DNA of 61,397 nt from Oscillospiraceae bacterium (GCA_015065965.1 SVPH01000016.1:1-61397); one strand, 5' to 3'. Shown: positions 43,848 through 52,924, numbered from the stretch's first letter. Numbers and translations are program-made. The notes: generated from the letters alone by a model not told the origin.

Positions 43848-45095
43848 ATGGAATTTTACGAAAATAAACAGGAACCCGAAAAGGCTGTGCTCATTGCCGT
43901 TGATACGGGGGAATACGATTGCGAAATTTCGCTTGACGAACTTGAAGAACTTGCAAAAACCGCAGGGGCAGAAGTTGTCGGCAGGTTGTGGCAGAAAAGG
44001 GATAAGCCTGATTCTGCAACATTTCTCGGCTCCGGCAGGCTTGAAGAACTTGCTGAGTTTTGCGAGAATAATGAGGTTGACCTTGTTATTGCAGACAGTG
44101 AACTTTCACCTGCTCAACTCCGCAATGTTGAAAAAGCAACAAAAATAAGGGTCATAGACAGAACAACGCTTATCCTTGATATTTTTGCAGAGAGAGCAAG
44201 GAGCAACGAGGGCAAACTGCAAGTTGAACTTGCCCAACTTCGCTATACTTTGCCGAGGCTTACGGGTCAGGGAACAAAACTTTCAAGGCTTGGCGGCGGT
44301 ATAGGTACGAGAGGTCCCGGCGAAACAAAACTTGAATCGGATAAACGCCATATCAGACGCAGAATCAAATCACTTGAAGAAGAATTTGATGCGCTTGAAA
44401 AAAGGCGCGGTCTGGCAAGGGCAAGGAGAGAAAAAGACGGCGTTGAAACCGTGGTTATTGTCGGATATACAAATGCGGGAAAATCAACGCTTATGAATGC
44501 ACTTACTCAGGCAGGCGTTCTTGCACAGGATAAACTTTTTGCAACTCTTGACCCTACTTCAAGAGCGCTTACTTTGCCTGACGGCAGAAAGGTTATGCTT
44601 ATAGATACCGTTGGATTTATCCGCAGGCTTCCTCACCACCTTGTTGAAGCCTTCAAGTCGACGCTTGAAGAGGCAGCATGCGCAAAAGTCATCCTTAACG
44701 TCTGCGATGCGTCTGATCCCGAATGCTCCGAGCATATCAGCGTTACAAATGAATTGCTTGAAGAACTCGGCTGTTCAGGCAAACCTGTTATAACCGTGTT
44801 TAACAAGTGCGACAGACCCGAAGCACAGGAGAATATGCTTTTTGAACACGATGCGGTTATGATTTCCGCGCTTGAAGAAAAAGGTTTTGATAAATTGCTT
44901 GATGCAATTTCAAAGGCTCTGCCTCCCACAAGGGCAAAGGCGAAAATGCTTATCCCTTATTCTGACGGCGGCGCAGCGGCAATTCTCCGCAAAGACAGTG
45001 TTATAAATGTTGAAGAATACAGGGCAGACGGTCTTTATTTTGAACTTGTTGCAGATGTTGCTATGATTGACAGGTATCAGGATTATTGCGTTTGA
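43848..45095 (+). CDS. hflX: GTPase HflX
   Basis: 415 aa. It splits stalled 70S ribosomes. N-terminal domain with FLGSGRLEEL, the GTRGPGETKLE linker, Walker A GYTNAGKST, DTVGFIRRLPH and NKCD are all present. The ATG at 43848 follows AAGGAG. An imperfect AAAACA/TGTTTT hairpin lies just after the stop. Confidence 0.95.
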   Translation: MEFYENKQEPEKAVLIAVDTGEYDCEISLDELEELAKTAGAEVVGRLWQKRDKPDSATFLGSGRLEELAEFCENNEVDLVIADSELSPAQLRNVEKATKIRVIDRTTLILDIFAERARSNEGKLQVELAQLRYTLPRLTGQGTKLSRLGGGIGTRGPGETKLESDKRHIRRRIKSLEEEFDALEKRRGLARARREKDGVETVVIVGYTNAGKSTLMNALTQAGVLAQDKLFATLDPTSRALTLPDGRKVMLIDTVGFIRRLPHHLVEAFKSTLEEAACAKVILNVCDASDPECSEHISVTNELLEELGCSGKPVITVFNKCDRPEAQENMLFEHDAVMISALEEKGFDKLLDAISKALPPTRAKAKMLIPYSDGGAAAILRKDSVINVEEYRADGLYFELVADVAMIDRYQDYCV

Positions 45096-45238
45096 ATAAA
45101 AACAGGTAACGGTGTTTACTCTTGTTTTTGCTTTGCACGGCGATTGTGAAGGCGTTTTAAAGGCGATTATAGTTACAATATCTGTGCAAAGCAGAGTTGC
45201 TGTTACTGATTTGTTACAAAATGTTAAATTATTGGCGG

Positions 45239-45267
45239 TTGACAATATTTGATTATTGGTTTATAAT
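45239..45267 (+). promoter_or_regulatory. consensus sigma-A promoter
   Basis: TTGACA, 17 bases, TATAAT, both perfect. It drives the 63-aa gene at 45315. Confidence 0.9.
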
Positions 45268-45314
45268 ATCACTGCAGAAATTTTTGCATACATAAAAAAA
45301 GGGGGATAAAAACA

Positions 45315-45506
45315 ATGAATTTTGACAACATCAGCACTGAAGGCATTGAAGAACTTATTTATGTGTTTTTTAAGTCAATTGCAGAGTTTGATATAAAAAC
45401 TCTTGATTTTGACTGGATTCCCGCTCTTGTAACATTTTTCGCTCCCATTTGGAATCCCATCTGGGAAGTAGTTAACGAGTGGCTCCTTACAAACTTTGGT
45501 TTCTGA
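45315..45506 (+). CDS. 63-aa hydrophobic small protein, unknown
   Basis: An acidic N-terminal half (IEELIYVFFKSIAEFD) is followed by an aromatic-rich part (WIPALVTFFAPIWNPIWE, then WLLTNFGF). It may lie along or in a membrane as an amphipathic helix. GGGGG lies nine bases before the ATG. A perfect promoter and a strong terminator frame it, so it is expressed alone and probably well. No family recognised; an alternative is a secreted peptide, but no signal is seen. Confidence 0.75.
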   Translation: MNFDNISTEGIEELIYVFFKSIAEFDIKTLDFDWIPALVTFFAPIWNPIWEVVNEWLLTNFGF

Positions 45507-45522
45507 TAAAATTGTTTTTTCG

Positions 45523-45551
45523 CAGGTCTGCTTTGTGCAGACCTGTTTTTT
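45523..45551 (+). terminator. rho-independent terminator
   Basis: CAGGTCTGC/GCAGACCTG around TTTGT, then TTTTTT. Confidence 0.95.
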
Positions 45552-45583
45552 CATCCGCAACTGCAAAAATAGTGTTATTTTTC

Positions 45584-45612
45584 TTGAACATATGATAATT
45601 GTTTGCTATAAT
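45584..45612 (+). promoter_or_regulatory. sigma-A promoter of murD
   Basis: TTGAAC, 17 bases, TATAAT, about 45 bases before murD. Confidence 0.82.
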
Positions 45613-45665
45613 ATAAAGAACAATGTTTCGGCGGAATTTATCACTGCGGCAAGGGGGACTCAAAA

Positions 45666-46970
45666 ATGTTTCAGCAGTTGATTGAATATTTCAATGAGCG
45701 CAATGTGCTTATTCTCGGTTTTGGCAGAGAAGGACGCTCAACATATGATGTTATCAGGCGTAATCTTCCTGATAAACATATAGGCATAGCGGATATAAGG
45801 GAGATAAATCTTAACGATTCCAACGTCACTCTGCATTGCGGTGAGAACTATCTTGATGCAATCAGTCAGTATGACACGGTAATAAAAACTCCGGGCATGT
45901 CATTCAGAGATGTTACCGTGCCTGAGGGAGTTGAAGTTACCTGCCAGACGGATTTGTTCCTGCGTTTTTCAAAATGCATTTGCATTGGAGTAACAGGAAC
46001 AAAAGGGAAAACAACAACATCAACGCTTATTTATGAAATGGTAAAGCAATCGGGTAAAAGCGTTTGTCTTATCGGCAACATAGGTGTACCTGTGCTTGAT
46101 AATCTGGCAGAGGGTGAGTGCGATGTCGCAGTTATTGAAATGTCGTCACACCAACTTGAGTTTACAACAGCATCTCCTCATGTTGCGGTTATGACAAATA
46201 TCTATCCTGAGCACCTTGACCATTATAACGGATTTAAAGGCTATGTTGCGGCAAAACTTAATATAATCCGTTATCAGACGGGTTGTGATTATTTCATCTG
46301 CAATGCCCAGCAGGATTTTGATAAATATTATGATTTTTCAAAAACTCCCGCATCGGTTATCAAAGTTTGCCTTGACGGCGGCAGAGAAGATGAAGAGATT
46401 ATCGCTGTGGCAGCGGCGAATGAAAGGCTTAAGGGTATGCACAACAGGCAGAATGTATGCCTTGCTGCAAATGCTGCAAGATGCATCGGTATCAGCAACG
46501 GAGATATTCTGGCAGCGGTTGAAAACTTTGCAGGTATAGAAAACCGCATGGAACCGTTCGGTGTATATCACGGCATAAAATTCTATAACGATGCAATAGC
46601 AACCATTCCCCATGCCGTTCAGTGCGCTGTTGAAGCGCTCGGAGATGTCGATACGCTTATTTTTGGAGGAATGGACAGAGGTATTGATTATTCGGGCTTT
46701 GAAAAATTCCTTGAAACCTGCAGAGTTAAAAATCTTATCGGTCTTCCCGATACCGGTATAAATATCTGCAACTCGCTGCTTGAAAAGGGATGCACAAAAA
46801 ATATCATTGTTGCAGAAGATATGGAGGCGGCTGTTGAAGCGGCTTTCAGATTTACCGGAGAAGGTAAAAGTTGCATAATGTCACCTGCAGCATCAAGTTA
46901 TAATGTATACAAAGATTTTGAACACAAGGGAAATCATTATAAAGAACTTGTTAAAAATTGGAAGAAATAA
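45666..46970 (+). CDS. murD: UDP-N-acetylmuramoyl-L-alanine:D-glutamate ligase
   Basis: 434 aa. It adds D-Glu to the peptidoglycan precursor using ATP. The Mur P-loop GVTGTKGKTTT, MSSHQLEF, TNIYPEHLDHY and the NDAIATIPHA segment are present. AAGGGGG precedes the ATG. It has its own promoter and terminator, away from a mur cluster. Confidence 0.94.
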   Translation: MFQQLIEYFNERNVLILGFGREGRSTYDVIRRNLPDKHIGIADIREINLNDSNVTLHCGENYLDAISQYDTVIKTPGMSFRDVTVPEGVEVTCQTDLFLRFSKCICIGVTGTKGKTTTSTLIYEMVKQSGKSVCLIGNIGVPVLDNLAEGECDVAVIEMSSHQLEFTTASPHVAVMTNIYPEHLDHYNGFKGYVAAKLNIIRYQTGCDYFICNAQQDFDKYYDFSKTPASVIKVCLDGGREDEEIIAVAAANERLKGMHNRQNVCLAANAARCIGISNGDILAAVENFAGIENRMEPFGVYHGIKFYNDAIATIPHAVQCAVEALGDVDTLIFGGMDRGIDYSGFEKFLETCRVKNLIGLPDTGINICNSLLEKGCTKNIIVAEDMEAAVEAAFRFTGEGKSCIMSPAASSYNVYKDFEHKGNHYKELVKNWKK

Positions 46971-46973
46971 GAC

Positions 46974-47002
46974 AAAACGGTCACTTTTGTGACCGTTTTT
47001 TT
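46974..47002 (+). terminator. rho-independent terminator
   Basis: AAAACGGTCAC/GTGACCGTTTT around TTTT, then TTT. Confidence 0.93.
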
Positions 47003-47072
47003 ATTGTATTTGAAAACCCCTGGCTGTGCCAGGGGTTCCGAAAAAGCTTTAGCGATGCGTATACAAGAAAAA

Positions 47073-47128
47073 CTCCTTTTGATAAAATAAAGGTGCGGCT
47101 ACCAACTGCACCAAGAAATCAAAAGGAG
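47073..47128 (+). promoter_or_regulatory. leader hairpin hiding the tnpA ribosome site
   Basis: CTCCTTTTGAT (47073-47083) pairs perfectly with ATCAAAAGGAG (47118-47128), which is the tnpA Shine-Dalgarno, and GGTGC/GCACC forms an inner stem. This kind of translational block is known for IS200. Confidence 0.85.
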
Positions 47129-47137
47129 GACATTCAA

Positions 47138-47596
47138 ATGAATGACAACAGTAGTTTAACACATACAAAATGGAATTGCAAATATCATATCGTATTTGCA
47201 CCGAAATACAGAAGAAAAATCTTTTACGGAGAACACAGAGAAGAAATAGGAAAGATATTAAGAGAATTATGTAACTGGAAACAGGTAAACATAGTTCAAG
47301 CAGAAGTATGCCCAGATCACATACATATGCTCGTAGAAATTCCACCGAAAATGAGTGTTTCAGGTTTCGTAGGATTTCTCAAAGGAAAAAGCACATTAAT
47401 AATCTTTGAGCGTCATGCGAATTTGAAGTATAAGTATGGAAACAGAAGTTTTTGGTGTAGAGGATATTATGTGGATACAGCAGGAAAGAACGATAAAAAG
47501 ATAGCTGAATACATAAAAAATCAGTTGGATGAAGATTTGGTACATGACCAAATGACGCTCAAAGAATACACTGACCCGTTTACGGGTAGCAAGTAA
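47138..47596 (+). CDS. tnpA: IS200-type transposase TnpA
   Basis: 152 aa, full length. The HUH motif is in CPDHIHMLV, and the catalytic Tyr is in the YxxxQ motif EYIKNQ near the C-terminus. It cuts single-stranded DNA at IS ends. The ATG at 47138 follows AAAAGGAGG; a longer upstream frame crosses the IS end and is rejected. No tnpB is present, so it is IS200-like. It appears intact. Confidence 0.94.
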   Translation: MNDNSSLTHTKWNCKYHIVFAPKYRRKIFYGEHREEIGKILRELCNWKQVNIVQAEVCPDHIHMLVEIPPKMSVSGFVGFLKGKSTLIIFERHANLKYKYGNRSFWCRGYYVDTAGKNDKKIAEYIKNQLDEDLVHDQMTLKEYTDPFTGSK

Positions 47597-47746
47597 CAAG
47601 CCTTTGCGGTTGGTAGCCGTAGGGTACGCCTTAAGGCGATGCCAGTAACATAGGGCTTTGCCCGCATATGAAGAACCCCCGGCTTAGCCGGGGGGTTACT
47701 ATTTGAAATAATGGGAATGATATAAATAAAAAACAAAGGTGAGAAA

Positions 47747-49180
47747 ATGAAATCTGTGTGGAGCAAAAGTGTTAAGATGCCGCGGTTTGAAAGCCTTGAT
47801 AAAAGCATTGAAACGGATGTTGTTATTATAGGCGGAGGTATGGCAGGCTTGTTAACCGCCCATAAACTGAAAGAAAAAGGAAAAGATTCCGTTATTCTTG
47901 AAAAAGCGGAAATCTGTTCGGGTCAGACCCAAAACACAACCGCAAAAATAACCTGCCAGCATGGGCTGATTTATGAAAGGTTGATTGATGCCTTTGGCGA
48001 GCAAAAGGCTGCACAGTATGCAAGGGCAAACCGAAATGCCATTGACGAGTATGAGCGTATTATTGTCGATGAAGGGATAAACTGCTCGTTTGAACGCTGT
48101 CCGTCATATTTGTATACTTTTTCGGATACAGAAGCGATTGAAAAAGAATTTGCGGCGGCAAGAAGGCTTGGAATCAATGCGGAAATTACCGAAAAAATCT
48201 CTTTGCCCCTTAAAGTCAGCAAAGCACTGCGTTTTGAAAATCAGGCTCAGTTTAATCCGCTTGAATTTGCGGCGGCAGTAGCCAAAAAACTTAAAATTTA
48301 TGAAAACACACCGGTAGTATACAACGGAAAAGGTGCAGTAACGGCTGACGGCAGAGAAATCAAAGCAAAGCATGTTGTAATTGCGGCGCATTATCCGTTT
48401 ATTGATTCCGCAGGATTTTATTTTTTGCGCATGCATCAGGCAAGGTCATATGTGGCAGCGTTTGAAAACTGCGGTGATATCGGCGGAATGTATTACGGAA
48501 TTGACCCCAAAACGCTGTCATTCAGAAATTACGGCAGTTTGCTGATTGCATCAGGCTGTTCTCATCGCACGGGTGAGAGTGAGGGCGATGAGTTTGAACG
48601 GATAAAAGCAAAAGTAAAAGCAATTTTCCCAAAAGCGGAAGAGGCGGCGAGATGGTCTGCGCAGGATTGCATGCCGCCTGATTCCGTACCGTATATAGGC
48701 AGATATTCGAAAAAACTTGATAATTTTTATCTTGCAACGGGTTTCCAAAAATGGGGCATGACAAATTCAATGGCTGCTGCCGAAATAATATCGGATATGA
48801 TTTGCGGAACAGAAAATGAAAATGCTGAAGTTTTTTCTCCTCAGCGCAGTAATGCAGCGGCATCGTGTGAGTTGATGCGAAACGGTTTGCATTCGGTTGA
48901 CGGTTTGGTGGGCAAAAAATTAAAAGCACCCTCAAAAACCGCTTCTCAACTGAAAAACGGTGAGGGTGCTGTAGTTAATTATAATGGTAAAACCGTTGCG
49001 GCCTATAGGGACGAAAACGGCAAAATACATGCTGTAAGTCCAACCTGCACACATCTTGGCTGCAGACTTTCTTTTAACGCAGAACTCAAAAGTTGGGATT
49101 GTCCTTGCCACGGGTCAAGGTTTGATATTGACGGAAAAGCGATTGACAACCCTGCTTTGAAAAATCTCGAAAAGTATTAA
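47747..49180 (+). CDS. FAD-dependent oxidoreductase with C-terminal Rieske domain
   Basis: 477 aa. FAD-binding VVIIGGGMAGLLTAH at residues 26-40, a DAO-type body, then a Rieske [2Fe-2S] domain (about 405-477) with CTHLGC and CPCHGSRFD, all ligands present. It oxidises an unknown amine or acid. AAAGGTGAG precedes the ATG. The stop overlaps the stop of the converging gene. Confidence 0.9.
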   Translation: MKSVWSKSVKMPRFESLDKSIETDVVIIGGGMAGLLTAHKLKEKGKDSVILEKAEICSGQTQNTTAKITCQHGLIYERLIDAFGEQKAAQYARANRNAIDEYERIIVDEGINCSFERCPSYLYTFSDTEAIEKEFAAARRLGINAEITEKISLPLKVSKALRFENQAQFNPLEFAAAVAKKLKIYENTPVVYNGKGAVTADGREIKAKHVVIAAHYPFIDSAGFYFLRMHQARSYVAAFENCGDIGGMYYGIDPKTLSFRNYGSLLIASGCSHRTGESEGDEFERIKAKVKAIFPKAEEAARWSAQDCMPPDSVPYIGRYSKKLDNFYLATGFQKWGMTNSMAAAEIISDMICGTENENAEVFSPQRSNAAASCELMRNGLHSVDGLVGKKLKAPSKTASQLKNGEGAVVNYNGKTVAAYRDENGKIHAVSPTCTHLGCRLSFNAELKSWDCPCHGSRFDIDGKAIDNPALKNLEKY

Positions 49181-50343
49181 AGAAAAATTCTGTTATAACG
49201 TGGCTTTATATCGAATGAGCCGTCGTTGTGAACTGTTGTAAGTGTTACGCCTTCAAGCCATTCGGATTCGGGCTTATCGGTTTTGTCGCCGAGATTATAA
49301 ACCGCATATCCTGCAGGCAGGTTATAACAAAGGTGAACGCCTTTGTAAATTGCACACCAGTCATTAACATGGTCGTGTCCGCAGAAAACGGCTTTTGTTC
49401 CTTTTTCAAGGATAGCATCAAACATTCCGCTGTTGAATTTTGATGAACCAACGCTTTCATACTGTTCACCATAGAGGATTTCGCATTCGTCTGAAGGAAT
49501 ATACCTGCCGTTTTCATCTTCTTTAAAAGCGTGGGAATATTCGATCAGGGGAATGTGGAAATACATAAAGGAACTGTTGTTGCCGTATTCTTTTTCAAGG
49601 CGGTCGGATTCTTTCTTATAGAAATCAATCTGCTCATTTTTGAGGAAGTCATAGCCGTCCCAGTCAGCGGGTATGCCGTATTTTTCTCTGTCTCTGTCAA
49701 GAATATCTCTGCCGGAGTCAAAGAAGAAAAGTGCTTTGTTGAGTTTGCCGCCTTCACCGAGAATATTTACTGTATAGTTGCCGTAGCCGAAGAGTTCTTC
49801 GGGGCCGAATTTGCAAAGGCAGTGGTCATAGTCAACAAAACTTTTCATGAGGAGATATTTATAAAAACCTCTGTCCTCTCTTGTTTCGTGGTTGCCGAAA
49901 ACGGCTGTCCAATAAATGCCGATCTCTTCCATCATCTGAGCAAACTGAATTGCATCAATCTGCTGATACTTTGAAAGAATAACATCGCCTGTGAGAACAA
50001 CAAGGTCAGGCTTGGTTTCTTTAATATGGCGCACAAAATATGTCATGGCCTTTGTGTTTATTTCGTGGTCAACGTCAAGGTGAAAATCAGTGCTTGAAAG
50101 GATAACAAAATCATCGCTTTTTATGTTGCCGTTTTCGTCAACCTTAGCAATAGTTGTTGAATAATCGTTCTGAGAAATAATCTTAACATCCGTTCCGATT
50201 TTTTCGGGGTTGGCTCTGCTGCAAAACAGAGATTTGGGCAGTTTGCCGCCGCTGATTTTATAGACAGCCTTTGCTGCAGCAAGATGAATTCGGACTGCAC
50301 TTTGTCTGACGAAGCCCCATACATTATAAAGAATTTTACTCAT
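49177..50343 (-). CDS. metallophosphoesterase
   Basis: 388 aa. The metal site shows as SSTDFHLDVDHE, LTGDVILSK, VFGNHE and FCGHDHVNDW. The N-terminus has a short amphipathic region rather than a clear signal. The ATG at 50343 follows AAAGGCGG; the frame extending to 50559 has no site. It has a consensus promoter. Confidence 0.88.
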   Translation of the reverse strand: MSKILYNVWGFVRQSAVRIHLAAAKAVYKISGGKLPKSLFCSRANPEKIGTDVKIISQNDYSTTIAKVDENGNIKSDDFVILSSTDFHLDVDHEINTKAMTYFVRHIKETKPDLVVLTGDVILSKYQQIDAIQFAQMMEEIGIYWTAVFGNHETREDRGFYKYLLMKSFVDYDHCLCKFGPEELFGYGNYTVNILGEGGKLNKALFFFDSGRDILDRDREKYGIPADWDGYDFLKNEQIDFYKKESDRLEKEYGNNSSFMYFHIPLIEYSHAFKEDENGRYIPSDECEILYGEQYESVGSSKFNSGMFDAILEKGTKAVFCGHDHVNDWCAIYKGVHLCYNLPAGYAVYNLGDKTDKPESEWLEGVTLTTVHNDGSFDIKPRYNRIFL

Positions 50344-50374
50344 TGATATACCGCCTTTGCTTACTGATAAATCA

Positions 50375-50403
50375 ATTATATTCTTAAGGTATAATTTTGT
50401 CAA
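50375..50403 (-). promoter_or_regulatory. consensus promoter of the metallophosphoesterase
   Basis: On the minus strand TTGACA, 17 bases, TATAAT, both perfect. Confidence 0.9.
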
Positions 50404-50606
50404 CAATTTGATTGAGTCCTTTTTATTGGACTTGCACGCTGCTATAATGAAATCAAAGAAAGGATGCGGCAAATAAATGCACTGCCGCAAAAAGTTTCTG
50501 TGATATCCGCGTGATAATCTGCATATATTTGAACAGAAAGCACAAAAAAGTTTTCGCACGAAGGTTTATTTTCTATATTAAACAGCAGTTATTGTGGTCA
50601 AACTGT
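50404..50606. other. non-coding gap
   Basis: AT-rich sequence. A small AGTCC/GGACT hairpin (about 50417-50431) and a TATAAT without a good -35 are seen. A 16-codon frame after GAAAGGA near 50462 is too weak to call. Confidence 0.45.
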
Positions 50607-50635
50607 TTGACAATGTGTATATCTTGTGGTATAAT
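50607..50635 (+). promoter_or_regulatory. consensus promoter 1 of the small membrane protein
   Basis: TTGACA, 17 bases, TATAAT, perfect. Confidence 0.85.
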
Positions 50636-50663
50636 AACAGTGTAAAAAATGTTAAGAGAAATC

Positions 50664-50724
50664 GAACATTTGTCTTGACAAACGAATGTTCATCTGTTAT
50701 AATAAACTCACAGAACAAATGTTT
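50664..50724 (+). promoter_or_regulatory. promoter 2 with three LexA-like boxes
   Basis: A second perfect promoter, TTGACA (50675-50680), 17 bases, TATAAT (50698-50703). Boxes of the Gram-positive LexA form GAACNNNNGTTY lie in it: GAACATTTGTCT (50664-50675, one mismatch), AAACGAATGTTC (50680-50691, in the spacer) and GAACAAATGTTT (50713-50724, past the start). The placing suits repression. Confidence 0.68.
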
Positions 50725-50751
50725 AATGTGTTCATTTGAGGAGGAATAGAA

Positions 50752-51024
50752 ATGACATTTTTTGAAATAGTTAAAATATTTTTTGAGTTTGCAGCAGTTG
50801 TGCTTCTCATTGTCGGTTTTATAAACGAAAAGAAAGTTGTTGCTTTTGAGGTTAAACTTGCAAGAGCAATAAGAATCCATCTTCGCAATTACCGTGCACG
50901 CAAGCAAAGAGAGGCTCAGAGAGAATATGCCGCAAAGGTGCAGAAAAGAGCACCTGAAGATGTTTATGAAGAGACTCCCGTTCTTACGGTTGTCGGCGGA
51001 AAGAGTTCTCACAGAGTTGCTTAA
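50752..51024 (+). CDS. small membrane protein, possibly SOS-induced
   Basis: 90 aa. One membrane span (about 4-22) is followed by a basic helix (LARAIRIHLRNYRARKQREAQ) and an acidic-to-neutral tail. No family recognised. TGAGGAGG lies nine bases before the ATG. Two perfect promoters and three LexA-like boxes precede it. Small SOS-induced membrane proteins often halt cell division (YneA, SulA-type functions), which is only an analogy here. Confidence 0.75.
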   Translation: MTFFEIVKIFFEFAAVVLLIVGFINEKKVVAFEVKLARAIRIHLRNYRARKQREAQREYAAKVQKRAPEDVYEETPVLTVVGGKSSHRVA

Positions 51025-51050
51025 AAACTTTCATTTAAATTTTATTGCAT

Positions 51051-51089
51051 AAAGAAGAACGGAGTGTTAAAAACACTCCGTTCTTCTTT
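51051..51089. terminator. strong bidirectional terminator
   Basis: A 17-bp perfect stem AAGAAGAACGGAGTGTT with its complement around AAAA, then TTT. Confidence 0.94.
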
Positions 51090-51151
51090 AACTGTCGATA
51101 AAGAAATCCTTCCGGCTTTTGCTTTCTTTTCTCAACAGCCAAACAATTTGA

Positions 51152-52603
51152 TTATTTGCCGTTTTTGCTGAGCAGTTCGTGTTTGAGATCCCAGAGAGGC
51201 TGAGAAAGGTCAACATAATAATTGTGCGGATTCTCAAATCTGGTTACTTCGTCCCAAAGAGTTTCAACCTGAGATTTGCAGTATTCCCTTATTTCTTTAA
51301 CATCTTTTTTCTTGAAGACACACTTACCCTTACTGAAAAGCGGCTCAAGCAGTTCGCGCACAGTGAAATTTGTAACGGTTTTACGCTTCCATGTATAATC
51401 CGGATCAAAAAGTTCATAGGGCTGAGATTCGTCTATCTTTTCGCTTGCAAGAGTAATAAGGTCAGCAATTGCTTTGCCGGTTTCCTTATCAAAAAGACGG
51501 TATGCTCTTTTGTTGCCCGGTGTGGTAATTTTCTGAACGTTTTCGCTGAGTTTGATTTTAGGAACGATTTCTCCGTCGGTTTTCTCAACGGCAACAAGTT
51601 TATATACACCGCCGAGCATGGGGCTTGAGGATGAAGTTATCAGCCTTTCGCCAACGCCGAAAGAATCAACCTTTGCACCCTGAAGGAGCATATCTCTGAT
51701 AATATATTCATCAAGTGAGTTTGAGGCGACAATTGCACAGTCGGGGTAACCTGCCTCGTCAAGCATTTTTCTTGCTTTGCGTGAAAGATAAGCAATATCG
51801 CCGCTGTCAATGCGGACTCCTTTGGGGCGCTTGCCGAGAGGCTTGAGCACTTCGTTAAAAGTTTTGATTGCGTTGGGTATACCCGATTTAAGGGTGTTAT
51901 ATGTGTCAACGAGCAGTGTGCATGCATCGGGATATTCTTTGGCATATGCCATAAAAGCATCAAGTTCGCTGTCGAAAAGTTGAATCCAACTGTGAGCCAT
52001 TGTGCCCAGCGCGGGGACACCGAACATCTCATCGCTGATTGTGCATGCTGTGCCCACGCAGCCTCCGATATACGCTGCTCTTGCACCGTAAATTGCACCG
52101 TCTGCACCCTGAGCACGCCTTGAACCGAATTCCATAACTGTCTTTTCGCCTGCGGCGCGGACAATTCGGTTTGCTTTTGTGGCAATAAGACTCTGGTGAT
52201 TTATACAAAGGAGAAGCATTGTTTCAATAAACTGTGCCTGAATAACAGGGCCTTTGACTTTGACGATTGGCTCACCGGGAAAAACAGGCGTACCTTCAGG
52301 GATTGCCCATACATCGCAGGTAAACTCAAAATCGGCAAGATATTGAAGAAATTCCTCTCCGAATCCTTTACTGCGGAGATATTCTATATCATCATCGGTA
52401 AATTTAAGGTTGGCAAGGTAATCAACGAGTTGCTCAACGCCTGCCATAATAACAAAACCGCCGTCATCAGGAACTTTTCTGAAGAACATGTCAAAGTAGG
52501 CGATGGTATCTTTAAAATCATTTTTGAAATAACCGTTTGCCATTGTAATTTCATAAAAATCTGTCAGCATTGTTAAATTGCGCTGCGGCATTGCAGAATT
52601 CAT
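51152..52603 (-). CDS. pncB: nicotinate phosphoribosyltransferase
   Basis: 483 aa. It makes nicotinate mononucleotide for NAD salvage. MLTDFYEITMANGYF, the EFGSRRAQG phosphate site, DTYNTL and RIDSGDIAYLSRKAR are present. AAAGGAA precedes the ATG. It is a single gene. Confidence 0.95.
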   Translation of the reverse strand: MNSAMPQRNLTMLTDFYEITMANGYFKNDFKDTIAYFDMFFRKVPDDGGFVIMAGVEQLVDYLANLKFTDDDIEYLRSKGFGEEFLQYLADFEFTCDVWAIPEGTPVFPGEPIVKVKGPVIQAQFIETMLLLCINHQSLIATKANRIVRAAGEKTVMEFGSRRAQGADGAIYGARAAYIGGCVGTACTISDEMFGVPALGTMAHSWIQLFDSELDAFMAYAKEYPDACTLLVDTYNTLKSGIPNAIKTFNEVLKPLGKRPKGVRIDSGDIAYLSRKARKMLDEAGYPDCAIVASNSLDEYIIRDMLLQGAKVDSFGVGERLITSSSSPMLGGVYKLVAVEKTDGEIVPKIKLSENVQKITTPGNKRAYRLFDKETGKAIADLITLASEKIDESQPYELFDPDYTWKRKTVTNFTVRELLEPLFSKGKCVFKKKDVKEIREYCKSQVETLWDEVTRFENPHNYYVDLSQPLWDLKHELLSKNGK

Positions 52604-52785
52604 AGGTCATTTCCTTTCAAAAATTTATTTTATTTATTATACTGCAGTTTCTGAAATGTTTACAATGTACAATTCAAACAAAAATTTTCATATTAAGAAG
52701 ATTTGTTTTGCAAAAGTAAGAAATTGGTAAAAATGTTACAATAATGTTAAAAATGTTAATTAAGACTGATTTTACCAAAAAACTG
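52604..52785. other. non-coding gap
   Basis: AT-rich, with three ATGTTA repeats (52733-52758) and a TGGTAAA/TTTACCA inverted repeat (about 52727 and 52770) just before the XRE promoter, which could be operator sequence. Confidence 0.4.
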
Positions 52786-52814
52786 TTGCAATTTATGCTT
52801 GTATATGCTAAAAT
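52786..52814 (+). promoter_or_regulatory. sigma-A promoter of the XRE gene
   Basis: TTGCAA, 17 bases, TAAAAT. The leader is about 105 bases. Confidence 0.75.
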
Positions 52815-52924
52815 TGCTGAGAAAAAACAATGATTGAGTGTAAAGTGAAAAATAATCACACAATGATTATACAGAGAGTATAATCTGCGGAGCAATCTTT
52901 TGTTATGATATCAGGAGGTTTAAA

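Larger units (their letters stand above)
47015..47697 (+). mobile_element. IS200/IS605-family insertion sequence
   Basis: Left hairpin AACCCCTGGC-TGT-GCCAGGGGTT (47015-47037) and right hairpin AACCCCCGGC-TTA-GCCGGGGGGTT (47674-47697) flank a single tnpA. Subterminal hairpins without terminal inverted repeats or target duplication are typical of this family. It sits harmlessly between the murD terminator and the next gene. The exact cleavage sites are not determined. Confidence 0.88.

Noticed and set aside
46958-47137. N-terminal extension of the IS200 transposase into murD
   Set aside because: It spans the murD terminator and the IS end; the ATG at 47138 has a strong ribosome site.
47138-47596. 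IS605 with tnpB or an omega-RNA
   Set aside because: No second frame or TnpB motif occurs between the end hairpins.
50344-50559. N-terminal extension of the metallophosphoesterase
   Set aside because: It covers the gene's own promoter and lacks a ribosome site.
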